From Sphaerisporangium rufum (GTDB taxonomy: Bacteria; Actinomycetota; Actinomycetes; Streptosporangiales; Streptosporangiaceae): a stretch of 64,000 nt of DNA. The notes beneath the pieces are model-generated. The model saw nothing but the letters and a program-made list of their open reading frames with translations, was not told the origin of the DNA and searched no databases. Below, piece by piece: positions 8,276-15,995 of this stretch. The stretch lies in contig NZ_BOOU01000068.1 in assembly GCF_016863395.1 (NCBI RefSeq), positions 61,586 to 125,585 of the forward strand. The letters are read 5' to 3'. Made by a program: the position numbers and the translations under genes. Each line of letters opens with the position of its first letter. Position 1 is the first letter of the stretch.

Positions 8276-8941
8276 GTGGTGCTTTTGACCATCCCGCTGG
8301 TACTCACCGCGACGGCGTTGGTGGTGCTGTCGCCCTTGGCCATTGATGCGATCGACGATGGCGGCCAATGGTCTCGTCGCAGCGAGATAGGCCAGACATA
8401 CGGAGCAGCGGCCGCCCTCCTGTCCGTGCTGGCGCTGGCCGCGATCGCCTTCTCGCTGGTGCTTCAGGCGCGTGAAGTCAAACTGGCCAGGGAACAGGCC
8501 TCCCGGGCCACCCATAATGAGCTGATCACGATGGCGCTGAACGACCCGGACTATCGTGAATGCTGGGGAGTCTTCAGTACCGAACGCGACGAGAGGTCGA
8601 TCCGCCAGCAGCTGTACACGAACCTCGTCGTTTCCTACTGGCAGACCCGATTCGAGCTGGGCACCTTCTCCGAGACCCACTTACGGCACGGTGCGGCGAC
8701 CGTCTTCTCCGCCCGGCCGGGACGGGTGTTCTGGCGGGACGCCCGGGAGGCACGGATCAGGACTTCACAGACCCGCAAGGCGCGACGATTCCACTCGATC
8801 CTCGACGAGGAGTACCAGAAGTCCCTGGCGACCATGCCCACCCTCGAAGCCGCACCGGTCCACCGGAGGACCGCCCGGCTGGCCGGCCTGCTGCGGGGCA
8901 TCGCGGATCGGCTGGAAGGGGCCGGGATGAGGAATGGGTGA
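8276..8941 (+). CDS. DUF6082-family membrane protein
   Basis: Protein of 221 residues with two N-terminal membrane spans (about 3-25 and 42-65), then a cytoplasmic helical domain containing THNELITMALNDPDYRECWG and a Trp/Tyr-rich block, matching the DUF6082 family as I remember it. Function unknown. Two consecutive GTG codons (8276, 8279) can start it and neither has a visible Shine-Dalgarno. It is the last gene of the small protein-DUF6879-DUF6082 cassette and is convergent with the hemerythrin gene. Confidence 0.7.
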   Translation: MVLLTIPLVLTATALVVLSPLAIDAIDDGGQWSRRSEIGQTYGAAAALLSVLALAAIAFSLVLQAREVKLAREQASRATHNELITMALNDPDYRECWGVFSTERDERSIRQQLYTNLVVSYWQTRFELGTFSETHLRHGAATVFSARPGRVFWRDAREARIRTSQTRKARRFHSILDEEYQKSLATMPTLEAAPVHRRTARLAGLLRGIADRLEGAGMRNG

Positions 8942-8992
8942 GGTGCGCGGCACCGAGGGGGGCCGCGCACCGGGGTGGGACGGTCACGACGG

Positions 8993-9544
8993 TTACATGG
9001 CCTTGCCCATGGACTGGCGGATCACGTCCCGGGTGCGGTCCATCACCGCGTCCGGGGTGCCCAGACGCGGGTCGGTGAGCGTGATCGCCTGGGCGGCGGC
9101 CTTGATGGCCTCGGCCATGGCGCGCCGGTCGGCGTCGCTGCTCTCCTTGACCAGCCTCGGGAACTCCTCGCGCTCCTCGGCCTCGATGTGCTGGAGCATC
9201 GCCGAGCGCAGCCGCTTGAAATCGGCCATGAAGCTACGGCTGTCGGTGCCGGCGGCCATCATCCCGGTGAGCATGACCTTGGCGTCGTCCTCCTCGCGCA
9301 TGCGCGCCTGGACGATGCGGTCGCCGCCCTTGACCCGGTCCCGGACGAACGGGTGCACGACCTCCTCCTCGGCGGCCTCGTGCATGCAGAGCATGCGGGC
9401 CAGCCGCATGAACGCCTCGTCCCGGCGCGCGCCGGAGGCCTTGTCCACCTCGGTGAACATCTCCTTGATCATGTCGTGGTGCCGGCGCAGCACCGACACG
9501 ACGTCATCGGTGTGGAGCTGGTCCATCTTCTGTGTCTGAGCCAT
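8993..9544 (-). CDS. Hemerythrin-domain protein
   Basis: Helical protein of 183 residues with a hemerythrin/HHE fold for a di-iron site. Candidate ligands sit in LRRHHDMIKEMF, CMHEAAEEEVVHP and QHIEAEEREEFP, the regular H-HxxxE-HxxxE spacing. Such proteins bind O2 or NO, or sense iron and redox state; which applies here is not readable. The ATG at 9544 is chosen because GGAAGGAG lies 5 bases upstream; an ATG directly before it (9547) is the alternative. Monocistronic. Confidence 0.85.
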   Translation of the reverse strand: MAQTQKMDQLHTDDVVSVLRRHHDMIKEMFTEVDKASGARRDEAFMRLARMLCMHEAAEEEVVHPFVRDRVKGGDRIVQARMREEDDAKVMLTGMMAAGTDSRSFMADFKRLRSAMLQHIEAEEREEFPRLVKESSDADRRAMAEAIKAAAQAITLTDPRLGTPDAVMDRTRDVIRQSMGKAM

Positions 9545-9713
9545 CATCACTCCTTCCACCTGCGCCGATACCCTGCGTCACCGCCGGGAGAACTCGACAT
9601 AGGACACGATCAGGAAGACTCCTGGACATTTGCCCTTAAGTCCGCATCAGGGGGGTCACCCCAGAACCCGCGCCGTCCCGGGATCGCCGGGCCGGAGTGG
9701 GTACGAAAGCGCC

Positions 9714-10718
9714 ATGTCGGCCGACAAGCTGGACACCTACCGGCGCAAGCGCGACCCCGCCCGCACCCCCGAGCCGGTCCCCGCCGCCGGACCGCTGCCC
9801 TCCGGCGGGAACGACACGTTCGTGATCCAGGAGCACCACGCCCGCCGGCTGCACTGGGACCTGCGGCTGGAGCGGGACGGGGTGCTGGTGTCGTGGGCGA
9901 TCCCCAAGGGCCTGCCGCTGGACCCGAAGACCAACCACCTGGCCGTGCACACCGAGGACCACCCGCTGGAGTACGCCACGTTCGAGGGCGAGATCGCGCC
10001 GGGCGAGTACGGCGGCGGGCTGATGCTCATCTGGGATCGCGGCACGTACCAGACCGAGAAGTGGACCGACCGCGAGGTCAAGGTGGTCATGAACGGCTCC
10101 CGGGCCACCGGCCGCTACGTGCTGTTCCCGCTGGACGCCAAGAACTGGATGATCCACCGGATGGACCCGCCGCCCCCGCCGAGGTGGCCGCCGGTCGCCG
10201 AGGTGCGGCCGATGCGCCCCGCCGAACGCCGCCGGATACCCCGCGACCCGGGCGCATACGGGTTCGAGTTCGACTTCGGCGGCCGGCGCGCCCTGGCGGA
10301 GGTGCGGGACGGCAGGGCCTGGTTCTACGCCGAGGACGGCACCGAGATCCCGGCCGGCGAGCACCCCGGCCTGGAGTCGCCCGGCCGAGGGCTGCCCGAC
10401 CTGCCCATCCTGTTCGACGGCCAGCTCACCGGGGTGGGCGACACCCTGGCCTACATGGTGTTCGACGTGCTGCGGCTGAACACCGGCGACCTGACCGGCC
10501 GGACCTACCAGGACCGGCGCCGCACGCTGGACCACCTCAAGCTGCGCGGGCCGCACTGGCAGACCACCCCGTGGTTCCCCGGGGACGGCGAGGCGATGCT
10601 GGCGGTGGCCCGGGAGCGCGGGCTGCCCGCCGTGTTCGCCCGCCGGCTGGACGGCACCTACCGGCCGGGAGGCTCCACCCCCGACTGGCTGCGCATTCCG
10701 GTTCCGGACGCGGACTGA
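9714..10718 (+). CDS. LigD-type 3'-phosphoesterase fused to a degenerate ligase domain
   Basis: Protein of 334 residues. Residues about 30-160 form the 3'-phosphoesterase domain of bacterial NHEJ ligase D, with active-site residues in QEHHARRLHWDLRLE (His41/His42, His47, Asp49, Arg51) and the later HTEDHPLEYATFEGEI block; this domain trims 3' ends at DNA breaks. Residues about 190-334 align by eye with the LigD adenylation domain (YMVFDVLRLNTGDLTG, RRLDGTYRPGGSTPDWL), but the nucleotidyl-acceptor Lys is Asp and other motif residues are changed. No Ku or polymerase gene is in the window. Not a functional ligase. Confidence 0.82.
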   Translation: MSADKLDTYRRKRDPARTPEPVPAAGPLPSGGNDTFVIQEHHARRLHWDLRLERDGVLVSWAIPKGLPLDPKTNHLAVHTEDHPLEYATFEGEIAPGEYGGGLMLIWDRGTYQTEKWTDREVKVVMNGSRATGRYVLFPLDAKNWMIHRMDPPPPPRWPPVAEVRPMRPAERRRIPRDPGAYGFEFDFGGRRALAEVRDGRAWFYAEDGTEIPAGEHPGLESPGRGLPDLPILFDGQLTGVGDTLAYMVFDVLRLNTGDLTGRTYQDRRRTLDHLKLRGPHWQTTPWFPGDGEAMLAVARERGLPAVFARRLDGTYRPGGSTPDWLRIPVPDAD

Positions 10719-11144
10719 CCGGCCCGGCGGGCACCGGCCGCCCGCGGGACCGTGGCCCGGCGTCCCGGGTCAGGTGCGATCCCGCTCCAGGGCCGGCCGG
10801 GCGCCCCGCGACCGACCGTGCCGGAGCGGGCGGAAGATTATTCAATGGCATTACCGAAGAATCCCGGAGTTGAAAGTTTCACCGCCGCCCGGCCGCGCGT
10901 GCTGAGCTCGCCATTTCGCTGACCTGCGGCGCCATCTCGGCTTTCCATGGTAAGACGCCCATTTGTTCACCCATTACTTGACGGGGCGATCGGCGCTTCT
11001 TAGCGTCTGAACCGCCCGCGGCGGCGATCGCGGTCACCGAGGCGACGGTCCGGCCGGCGATCCGCGGCCGGCGGCCGAGTCGCCCTCGGAGGTCCCGAAT
11101 GATCCGCCATGACCGTACTCGCGACAGCCGGCCGGTGAAATCGA

Positions 11145-11156
11145 TGAAACGTTTCA
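11145..11156. promoter_or_regulatory. Perfect palindrome, LacI-type operator candidate
   Basis: TGAAACGTTTCA is a perfect 12-base palindrome with the central CG step typical of LacI/GalR-family operators in actinobacterial sugar regulons. It lies 84 bases before the GH43 start. No LacI gene is in the window, so the regulator would act in trans. Confidence 0.55.
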
Positions 11157-11214
11157 AACGGCTGGACGGGACGCTGCAGCCGGGCGAACATCGGGGTCCG
11201 GCCGGCCCGCCGGT

Positions 11215-11228
11215 TGTTAGCGTTAACA
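11215..11228. promoter_or_regulatory. Near-palindrome TGTTAGCGTTAACA, LacI-type operator candidate
   Basis: Fourteen bases with form TGTTAnCGnTAACA, 11 bases before the GH43 ATG. This pattern resembles operators of LacI-family arabinose or arabinoxylan regulators, as known for bifidobacterial AraQ. Its position, overlapping the probable transcript start, fits repression of the arabinanase until oligosaccharide is present. Confidence 0.6.
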
Positions 11229-11239
11229 GAGAGGTGTCC

Positions 11240-12736
11240 ATGGACAGGCTCCTTCACCCTCCGGCACGGCCGGCCCGCCCGCCCGCCGCGCGGGCCGTCA
11301 CGCTGCTCGTCGTGGCCCTGCTGGCGTGCTGCCAGTCCCTCGTCCTCGCCGCACCCGCCAGGGCGGCGACGATCGACCCGAACGCCTCGTACGTGCTGGT
11401 GAACCGGAACAGCGGCAAGGCGCTGGACGTGTACGAAATGGCCACCGCCGACAACGCCCCGCTGGTGCAGTGGTCCCGCAACGACGGCGCCTGGCAGCAA
11501 TGGCAGTTCATCGACTCCGGCGGCGGCTACTACCGGCTGAAGTCCCGGCACAGCGGCAAGGTGGTCGACATCTCCGGCCGGTCCACCGCCGACGGCGCCA
11601 ACGTCATCCAGTACACCGACAAGAACGGCACCAACCAGCAGTTCCGGGTGGTCGACACCGACAACGGCCACATCAAGCTGATCAACCGCAACAGCGGCAA
11701 GGCCCTGGAGGTGTGGGAGTGGTCCACCGCCGACGGCGGCCGCATCTCCCAGTACACCGACCTCAACGGCGCCAACCAGCAGTGGCAGCTCGTCAAGCTC
11801 GGCGGCGGCACCCCGACCCCCTCCCCCACCGGCGGCCCCACCACGCCGCCGCCGAGCTATCCCAACCCAGGGGTGGTCAACGGTGACGTCCTGGCGCACG
11901 ACCCGGAGGTGACCAAGCGGCCGGACGGCGGCTACCTGCTCGCGTACACCGGGGACGGCATCCGGTTGAAGACCTCCACCGACAGGACCACCTGGCGCGA
12001 CGCCGGCGCCGCATTCTCCGGCGCGGTCACCTGGGCCCACTCCTACACGGGCGGCGGCAACACCCTGTGGGCACCGGACATCACCTACGTCAACGGCAAG
12101 TACTACATGTACTACGCGGCCAGCACGTTCGGCTCCAACCATTCGGGCATCTTCCTGGCCACCAGCACGACCGGCGCGGCCGGCTCGTGGAGCGACCAGG
12201 GCCTGGTCATCGAGTCGCGAACCTCCGACAACTGGAACGCCATCGACCCGAACCTGATCATCGACGACCAGGGCCGCTGGTGGCTGGACTTCGGCTCCTT
12301 CTGGTCCGGCATCAAGATGATCCAGCTGGACCCGGCGACCGGAAAGCGGCTGAACACCACGATCCTCAGCATCTCCGGCCGAAACGGCGGCGCCACCGAG
12401 GCGCCGTTCATCTACCGGCACGGCGGCTACTACTACCAGTTCGTCTCGTTCGACCTGTGCTGCAAGGGCGCGTCCAGCACCTACCGCGTCATGGTGGGCC
12501 GCGCCACCTCGGTGACCGGCCCGTACGTGGACCGGAACGGGACCGCGATGACCTCCGGAGGCGGAACGCAGGTCCTGGCCGGCCATGGGAGCATCCACGG
12601 CCCCGGTCACCAGGCGGTCCTCGCCGACACCGACGGCGACGTCCTCTTCTACCACTGGTACGCCGACGACGGCTCCGCTCGCCTCGGCATCAACAAGCTC
12701 GGCTGGGACGGCGCGGGCTGGCCCTTCGTCTACTGA
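11240..12736 (+). CDS. Secreted GH43 arabinan endo-1,5-alpha-L-arabinosidase with ricin-like domain
   Basis: Exported glycosidase of 498 residues that cleaves alpha-1,5-linked arabinan of plant pectin. Order: signal peptide (1 to about 43, ending ARAA), a ricin-type beta-trefoil sugar-binding domain (about 45-185) with repeated NSGKALDV/QQWQ motifs, a Pro/Thr linker, then a five-bladed GH43 domain. Catalytic residues are readable: base Asp221 (AHDPEV), Asp336 (NAIDPN) and acid Glu387 (TEAPF). The ATG at 11240 follows GAGAGGTG. The pectinesterase gene lies 135 bases downstream, and the upstream operators suggest sugar-induced expression. Confidence 0.92.
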   Translation: MDRLLHPPARPARPPAARAVTLLVVALLACCQSLVLAAPARAATIDPNASYVLVNRNSGKALDVYEMATADNAPLVQWSRNDGAWQQWQFIDSGGGYYRLKSRHSGKVVDISGRSTADGANVIQYTDKNGTNQQFRVVDTDNGHIKLINRNSGKALEVWEWSTADGGRISQYTDLNGANQQWQLVKLGGGTPTPSPTGGPTTPPPSYPNPGVVNGDVLAHDPEVTKRPDGGYLLAYTGDGIRLKTSTDRTTWRDAGAAFSGAVTWAHSYTGGGNTLWAPDITYVNGKYYMYYAASTFGSNHSGIFLATSTTGAAGSWSDQGLVIESRTSDNWNAIDPNLIIDDQGRWWLDFGSFWSGIKMIQLDPATGKRLNTTILSISGRNGGATEAPFIYRHGGYYYQFVSFDLCCKGASSTYRVMVGRATSVTGPYVDRNGTAMTSGGGTQVLAGHGSIHGPGHQAVLADTDGDVLFYHWYADDGSARLGINKLGWDGAGWPFVY

Positions 12737-12871
12737 GCCCGCGTACCCGGCCTCCCGAGCCGGGTACCGGTGTCGCGCCGGCCGCCCGCGCCAGGGCGCC
12801 GGCGTACCCGGCGGTCGAATCCGTGGCCCGTCCCGCTCACCGGTCCGTGCCCACTCTTCCCAAGGAGATCG

Positions 12872-14344
12872 ATGTCCCCCCTCCGCAGGGCATTCACCCT
12901 CGTCCCCGCCCGTCGCGGCCGTCGCCCGGCCGTACCTGCTCCGGCGGCCGGCCGCCGCGCCGGTACGGTCCGGCGGGCCGCCGTGGCGGCGGCCGTCCCG
13001 CTCGCCGCCGCCGCGTTCACCGCGGTGCCGGCCCAGGCCGCGGCCGGGTGCGCGGTGACCTACACGACCAGTGACTGGGCGGGCGGGTTCACCGCGAGCA
13101 TCACCATCCAGAACCTGGGCGACGCCGTCAACGGCTGGACCCTCGGCTTCACCTTCTCCGACAGCGGCCAGAAGGTGGGCGACGGCTGGTCGGCCACCTA
13201 CCGGCAGAGCGGGCAGAACGTCACGGCCACCGACGTCGGGTACAACGCGGCCATCGCCACCGGCGCGTCGGTCTCCATCGGCTTCAACGGCACCTGGTCG
13301 GGCGCCAACCCCAAGCCCACGTCCTTCACCCTCAACGGCGTCACCTGCACCGGCGCAACCACCTCGCCCACCCCGACCCCCACCCCCAGCGCGACACCCA
13401 CGCCGACGGCCACCCCGACGCCGACCCCGACGCCCACGCCCACCCCGTCGAGCGGGACTCCGACGGTGGCCGCGGACGGGTCGGGCCGGTACCGCACGGT
13501 GCAGGCGGCGATCGACGCCGTGCCGGCGAACAACACCGGCCGGGTGGTGATCACCATCAAGGCCGGCACCTACCGGGAGATCGTCACGATCCCGGCGACC
13601 AAGCCGTACATCACGCTGCAGGGCCTCGGCGCGTCGGCGCGGGACGTGGTGATCGTCAACAACCACTACGCGGGCGGGAACGGCGGCACCTTCAACAGCG
13701 CCACCGCGTTCGTGACCGGCCACGACGCCGCGCTGACCAACCTGACGATCTCCAACGACTACGTAGAGAACTCCACCACCGTCGACCAGCAGGCCGTCGC
13801 GCTGAACCTCAACGCCGACCGGGCGGTCCTGTCGAACGTGCGGCTGCTCGGCGACCAGGACACCTTCCTGATCAACGACTCCGCCCGCACCTACGTCAAG
13901 AGCTCCTACATCGAGGGCACCGTCGACTTCATCTTCGGCGGCGGCACCGCGGTGCTCGACGACTGCGACATCTACGAGAAGCGCAGCAGCGGCGCCCCGC
14001 TCACCGCCGCCCGGACCGCCGCCGGCAAGACCTACGGCTTCCTCATCTACCGCTCCCGGATCACCGGCGCGACGGCGAACACCACCCAGCTGGGCCGGCC
14101 CTGGGGGGCCGCCGCCCAGGTGCTGTTCCGGGAGTCCACTCTCAGCTCGACCATCAAGACCGCGCAGCCTTGGACCGACATGTCCGGCAACTCATGGAAG
14201 AACGCCCGCTTCTTCGAGTACAAGAACACCGGCGCAGGCGCGGGCACCAACGCCAACCGGCCACAGCTGAGCGATTCCCAGGCCGCGAACTACACCCCGC
14301 AGAAGTATCTCGCCGGCTCCGACGGGTGGCGGCCGGCCGGCTGA
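12872..14344 (+). CDS. Secreted pectinesterase (CE8) with CBM2 domain
   Basis: Exported pectin methylesterase of 490 residues that demethylates homogalacturonan. Order: a long twin-Arg-rich signal peptide (1 to about 56), a family 2 carbohydrate-binding module (about 58-155, GCAVTYTTSDWAGGF), a Pro-Thr linker, and a right-handed beta-helix CE8 domain from about 200. Catalytic residues: Asp330 (GDQDTF), nucleophile Asp352 (TVDFIFGG) and Arg409 (LGRPW). AAGGAG lies 4 bases before the ATG. Works with the GH43 arabinanase just upstream in pectin breakdown. Confidence 0.92.
   Translation: MSPLRRAFTLVPARRGRRPAVPAPAAGRRAGTVRRAAVAAAVPLAAAAFTAVPAQAAAGCAVTYTTSDWAGGFTASITIQNLGDAVNGWTLGFTFSDSGQKVGDGWSATYRQSGQNVTATDVGYNAAIATGASVSIGFNGTWSGANPKPTSFTLNGVTCTGATTSPTPTPTPSATPTPTATPTPTPTPTPTPSSGTPTVAADGSGRYRTVQAAIDAVPANNTGRVVITIKAGTYREIVTIPATKPYITLQGLGASARDVVIVNNHYAGGNGGTFNSATAFVTGHDAALTNLTISNDYVENSTTVDQQAVALNLNADRAVLSNVRLLGDQDTFLINDSARTYVKSSYIEGTVDFIFGGGTAVLDDCDIYEKRSSGAPLTAARTAAGKTYGFLIYRSRITGATANTTQLGRPWGAAAQVLFRESTLSSTIKTAQPWTDMSGNSWKNARFFEYKNTGAGAGTNANRPQLSDSQAANYTPQKYLAGSDGWRPAG
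13371..13449 (+). repeat. Pro-Thr linker-coding low-complexity repeat
   Basis: Alternating CCG/CCC and ACC/ACG codons encode a run of PT dipeptides linking the CBM2 and CE8 domains. Such linkers keep secreted modules apart and are common in actinomycete cell-wall hydrolases. The repeat is prone to length change by slippage. Confidence 0.8.
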
Positions 14345-14426
14345 TCCCGCCGGGCCACCGCGACCGGACCGGCCGACCCCGCCGGGCCGCTTGCGGCCGG
14401 CCGACCCCGCCAGCCCGGTGGGGCCT

Positions 14427-14459
14427 GGCCGCCGGTCGCCCGCGCCGCGACCGGCGGCC
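14427..14459. terminator. Strong hairpin between convergent genes
   Basis: GGCCGCCGGTCGC (14427-14439) and its exact complement (14447-14459) form a 13-base-pair stem with a 7-base loop. It has no U-run, as usual in actinobacteria, and sits between the convergent pectinesterase and VOC genes. Probably stops transcription from both sides. Confidence 0.6.
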
Positions 14460-14580
14460 TGGGGTCCGGGGCGGACCGGCCGGCCGTGGCGGACCGCCGG
14501 TTCACCGGCCCGCCACGGCGGCCGGCGTGGCCTCGTCGCGAAAAGGGCGAGGCCCCGCCGGTCGGTGCGGGTCGCCGGCG

Positions 14581-14970
14581 CTAGCCGATGTACTGGGCGA
14601 GCTGCACCAGGTTGCCGCAGGTGTCGTCGAGCACCACCGTGATCACCGGGCCCATCTCCGTGGGCTGCTGGGCGAACTCCACGCCGAGCCCGCGCAGCCG
14701 CTCGTACTCGGCCCGGACGTCGTCCACCATGAACGCGGCGGCCGGGATGCCATCGGCGACCAGCGCCTTCTTGAACGGCTTGGCCGCCGGGTGCTCGTCC
14801 GGCTCCAGCAGCAGCTCGGTGCCGTCCGGGTCCTGCGGGGACACCACGGTGAGCCACCGGTGCTCACCGATGGGGATGTCGTGCTTCTGCTGGAACCCGA
14901 GGACCTCGGTGTAGAACCGCCGCGCCTTTTCCTGGTCGTCGACCATCACGTTCGTCAGGTGGATCTTCAT
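14581..14970 (-). CDS. VOC-family protein, ArsR-controlled
   Basis: Glyoxalase/bleomycin-resistance-fold protein of 129 residues: MKIHLTNVMVDDQEKARRFY at the N-terminus, DPDGTELLLEPDEHPA in the middle and TCGNLVQLAQY at the C-terminus. Relatives in this arrangement are called extradiol-dioxygenase-like, but the reaction is unknown. ATG 14970 follows GAAGGGA. The start overlaps the ArsR stop by 4 bases, so the regulator and VOC gene are co-translated. Confidence 0.87.
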   Translation of the reverse strand: MKIHLTNVMVDDQEKARRFYTEVLGFQQKHDIPIGEHRWLTVVSPQDPDGTELLLEPDEHPAAKPFKKALVADGIPAAAFMVDDVRAEYERLRGLGVEFAQQPTEMGPVITVVLDDTCGNLVQLAQYIG

Positions 14971-15287
14971 GTGCCGTCCCTTCCGCCGGAGCCGGCGCCG
15001 TCGCCGTCGTCCGTCCCGGCCTTGCTGAGCCACCGCGCCACGATCGGTTCGAGCGGCGCGGTGTTGATGTGGTGGAACTTGTAGCGGCCCTCGCGGCGCG
15101 TCTCGACCAGGCCGGCGGCCTGCAGCACGTCGAGGTGCTGCGAGATCGCCTGCCGCGACGAGCCGAGCCCGTGCCTGGCCGACAGGCGCCCGCAGATCTC
15201 GAAGAGGGTCTGCCCGTTACGCTCGGTCAGCTCGTCGAGGATCGCGCGGCGCGTCGGGTCGGCCAGGGCCTTGAACACGTCAGCCAC
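14967..15287 (-). CDS. ArsR/SmtB-family regulator
   Basis: Winged-helix repressor of 106 residues. VADVFKALADPTRRAILDEL opens the fold, and SSRQAISQHLDVLQAAGLVETRREGRYKFHH carries the recognition helix and wing. The classical metal-binding ELCVCDL motif is absent (FEICGRL instead), so it probably senses something other than As or Zn. The GTG at 15287 is favoured: the predicted transcription start falls on or within a few bases of it, implying a leaderless mRNA. It autoregulates through the palindrome at 15303-15318. Confidence 0.88.
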   Translation of the reverse strand: MADVFKALADPTRRAILDELTERNGQTLFEICGRLSARHGLGSSRQAISQHLDVLQAAGLVETRREGRYKFHHINTAPLEPIVARWLSKAGTDDGDGAGSGGRDGT

Positions 15288-15295
15288 GTGGCGAT

Positions 15296-15325
15296 ACGTT
15301 ATGCAAGTAGCTACTTGCCTGTCAA
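15296..15325 (-). promoter_or_regulatory. Promoter with ArsR operator in the spacer
   Basis: On the minus strand TTGACA (15320-15325) and TAACGT (15296-15301) are 18 bases apart. The spacer holds the perfect 16-base palindrome GCAAGTAGCTACTTGC (15303-15318). A repressor bound there would block RNA polymerase directly. The GTG start lies 9 bases beyond the -10 box. Confidence 0.75.
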
Positions 15326-15427
15326 CAGCGGCCCGCCGCCGGTCACCGGCACCGGGCCGGCCCGTACCGGCCACGGCCCTAGGCTTCCCCTGAAGATCCA
15401 CCACTGCCGACCCGACCGGAGGTCCCC

Positions 15428-15736
15428 ATGTCCGCCGAAACCCCCGCCCCGCCCGCGCCGGCCTCGCTCGCCGAGGTGCGCGCGCGGATCGACGAGGTGG
15501 ACGGGCGGCTCACCGCGCTGCTCGCCGAGCGGCAGCGCCTGGTCCGGGCCGCCGCCACGTTCAAGACCGACGAGCGGGCGGTGCGGGCGCCGGACCGCGT
15601 CGCCCAGGTGGTCGCCGCCGCCCGGGACCGCGCCGCGGCGGCCGGCCTGTCACCGGAGGTGGCCGAGGCGGTGTGGCGGGCGATGATCGGCGCGTTCATC
15701 GAATACGAGCTGGCCGAGCACCGCCGCGACGGCTGA
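15428..15736 (+). CDS. Chorismate mutase, AroQ class
   Basis: All-helical protein of 102 residues converting chorismate to prephenate for Phe/Tyr synthesis. The AroQ helix-1 pattern LAEVRARIDEVDGRLTALLAERQRLV is clear, followed by AAATFKTDE with the active-site Lys and a C-terminal FIEYELAEH helix. No signal peptide, so it is cytoplasmic rather than the secreted type. GGAGG lies 7 bases before the ATG. It stands alone; an isochorismate-pyruvate lyase or a chorismate mutase-like accessory subunit is a less likely reading. Confidence 0.85.
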   Translation: MSAETPAPPAPASLAEVRARIDEVDGRLTALLAERQRLVRAAATFKTDERAVRAPDRVAQVVAAARDRAAAAGLSPEVAEAVWRAMIGAFIEYELAEHRRDG

Positions 15737-15890
15737 CGCCGCCCGCCCGGTTTCTCCGTCGAATACCGAGAAATCGACTGATGTCCACATTCTGGATGGC
15801 CGGATCGGGCCGTACCGGCGATGACCAGCCTTGATGTGTGACACGCACCATTCCCTTCCGCGGCGCATTTCACATGCTGTTCATAAACGG

Positions 15891-15917
15891 GCAACAGCCG
15901 GGAAACGCCCGGTTGAC
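15891..15917 (+). promoter_or_regulatory. GlnR-like binding box upstream of glnII
   Basis: GCAAC-n6-GAAAC-n6-TTGAC runs over 15891-15917, close to three of the four half-sites of the actinobacterial GlnR consensus (gTnAC-n6-GaAAC repeated). It lies 79-105 bases before the glnII start, a usual distance. This predicts nitrogen-dependent control. Confidence 0.55.
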
Positions 15918-15995
15918 AACCTCGGCGTTGCTGACACGCATCGCGTCCGGGCCCAGTGCGCGGAATGCGCCAACCTGGCACCGAAGGGGACTTAC

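Larger units (their letters stand above)
10719..11239. other. Intergenic region before pectin-enzyme genes
   Basis: 521 bases with no convincing gene. Open frames here lack codon periodicity and a ribosome site. The right half holds two palindromes (11145-11156, 11215-11228) that probably control the GH43 gene. The left half contains an AT-richer stretch around 10830-10990 in which I see no defined element. Confidence 0.6.

Noticed and set aside
8206..8343. 46-codon frame with ATG overlapping the start of the DUF6082 gene
   Set aside because: No ribosome site, ends inside the membrane-protein frame, composition not protein-like.
13371..13449. Tandem repeat resembling a CRISPR or minisatellite
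   Set aside because: In-frame Pro-Thr linker codons of the pectinesterase, with no spacer structure.
11000..13723. 907-codon open frame antisense to GH43 and pectinesterase genes
   Set aside because: Gly/Arg/Val repeats without domains; both sense genes carry full catalytic motifs.
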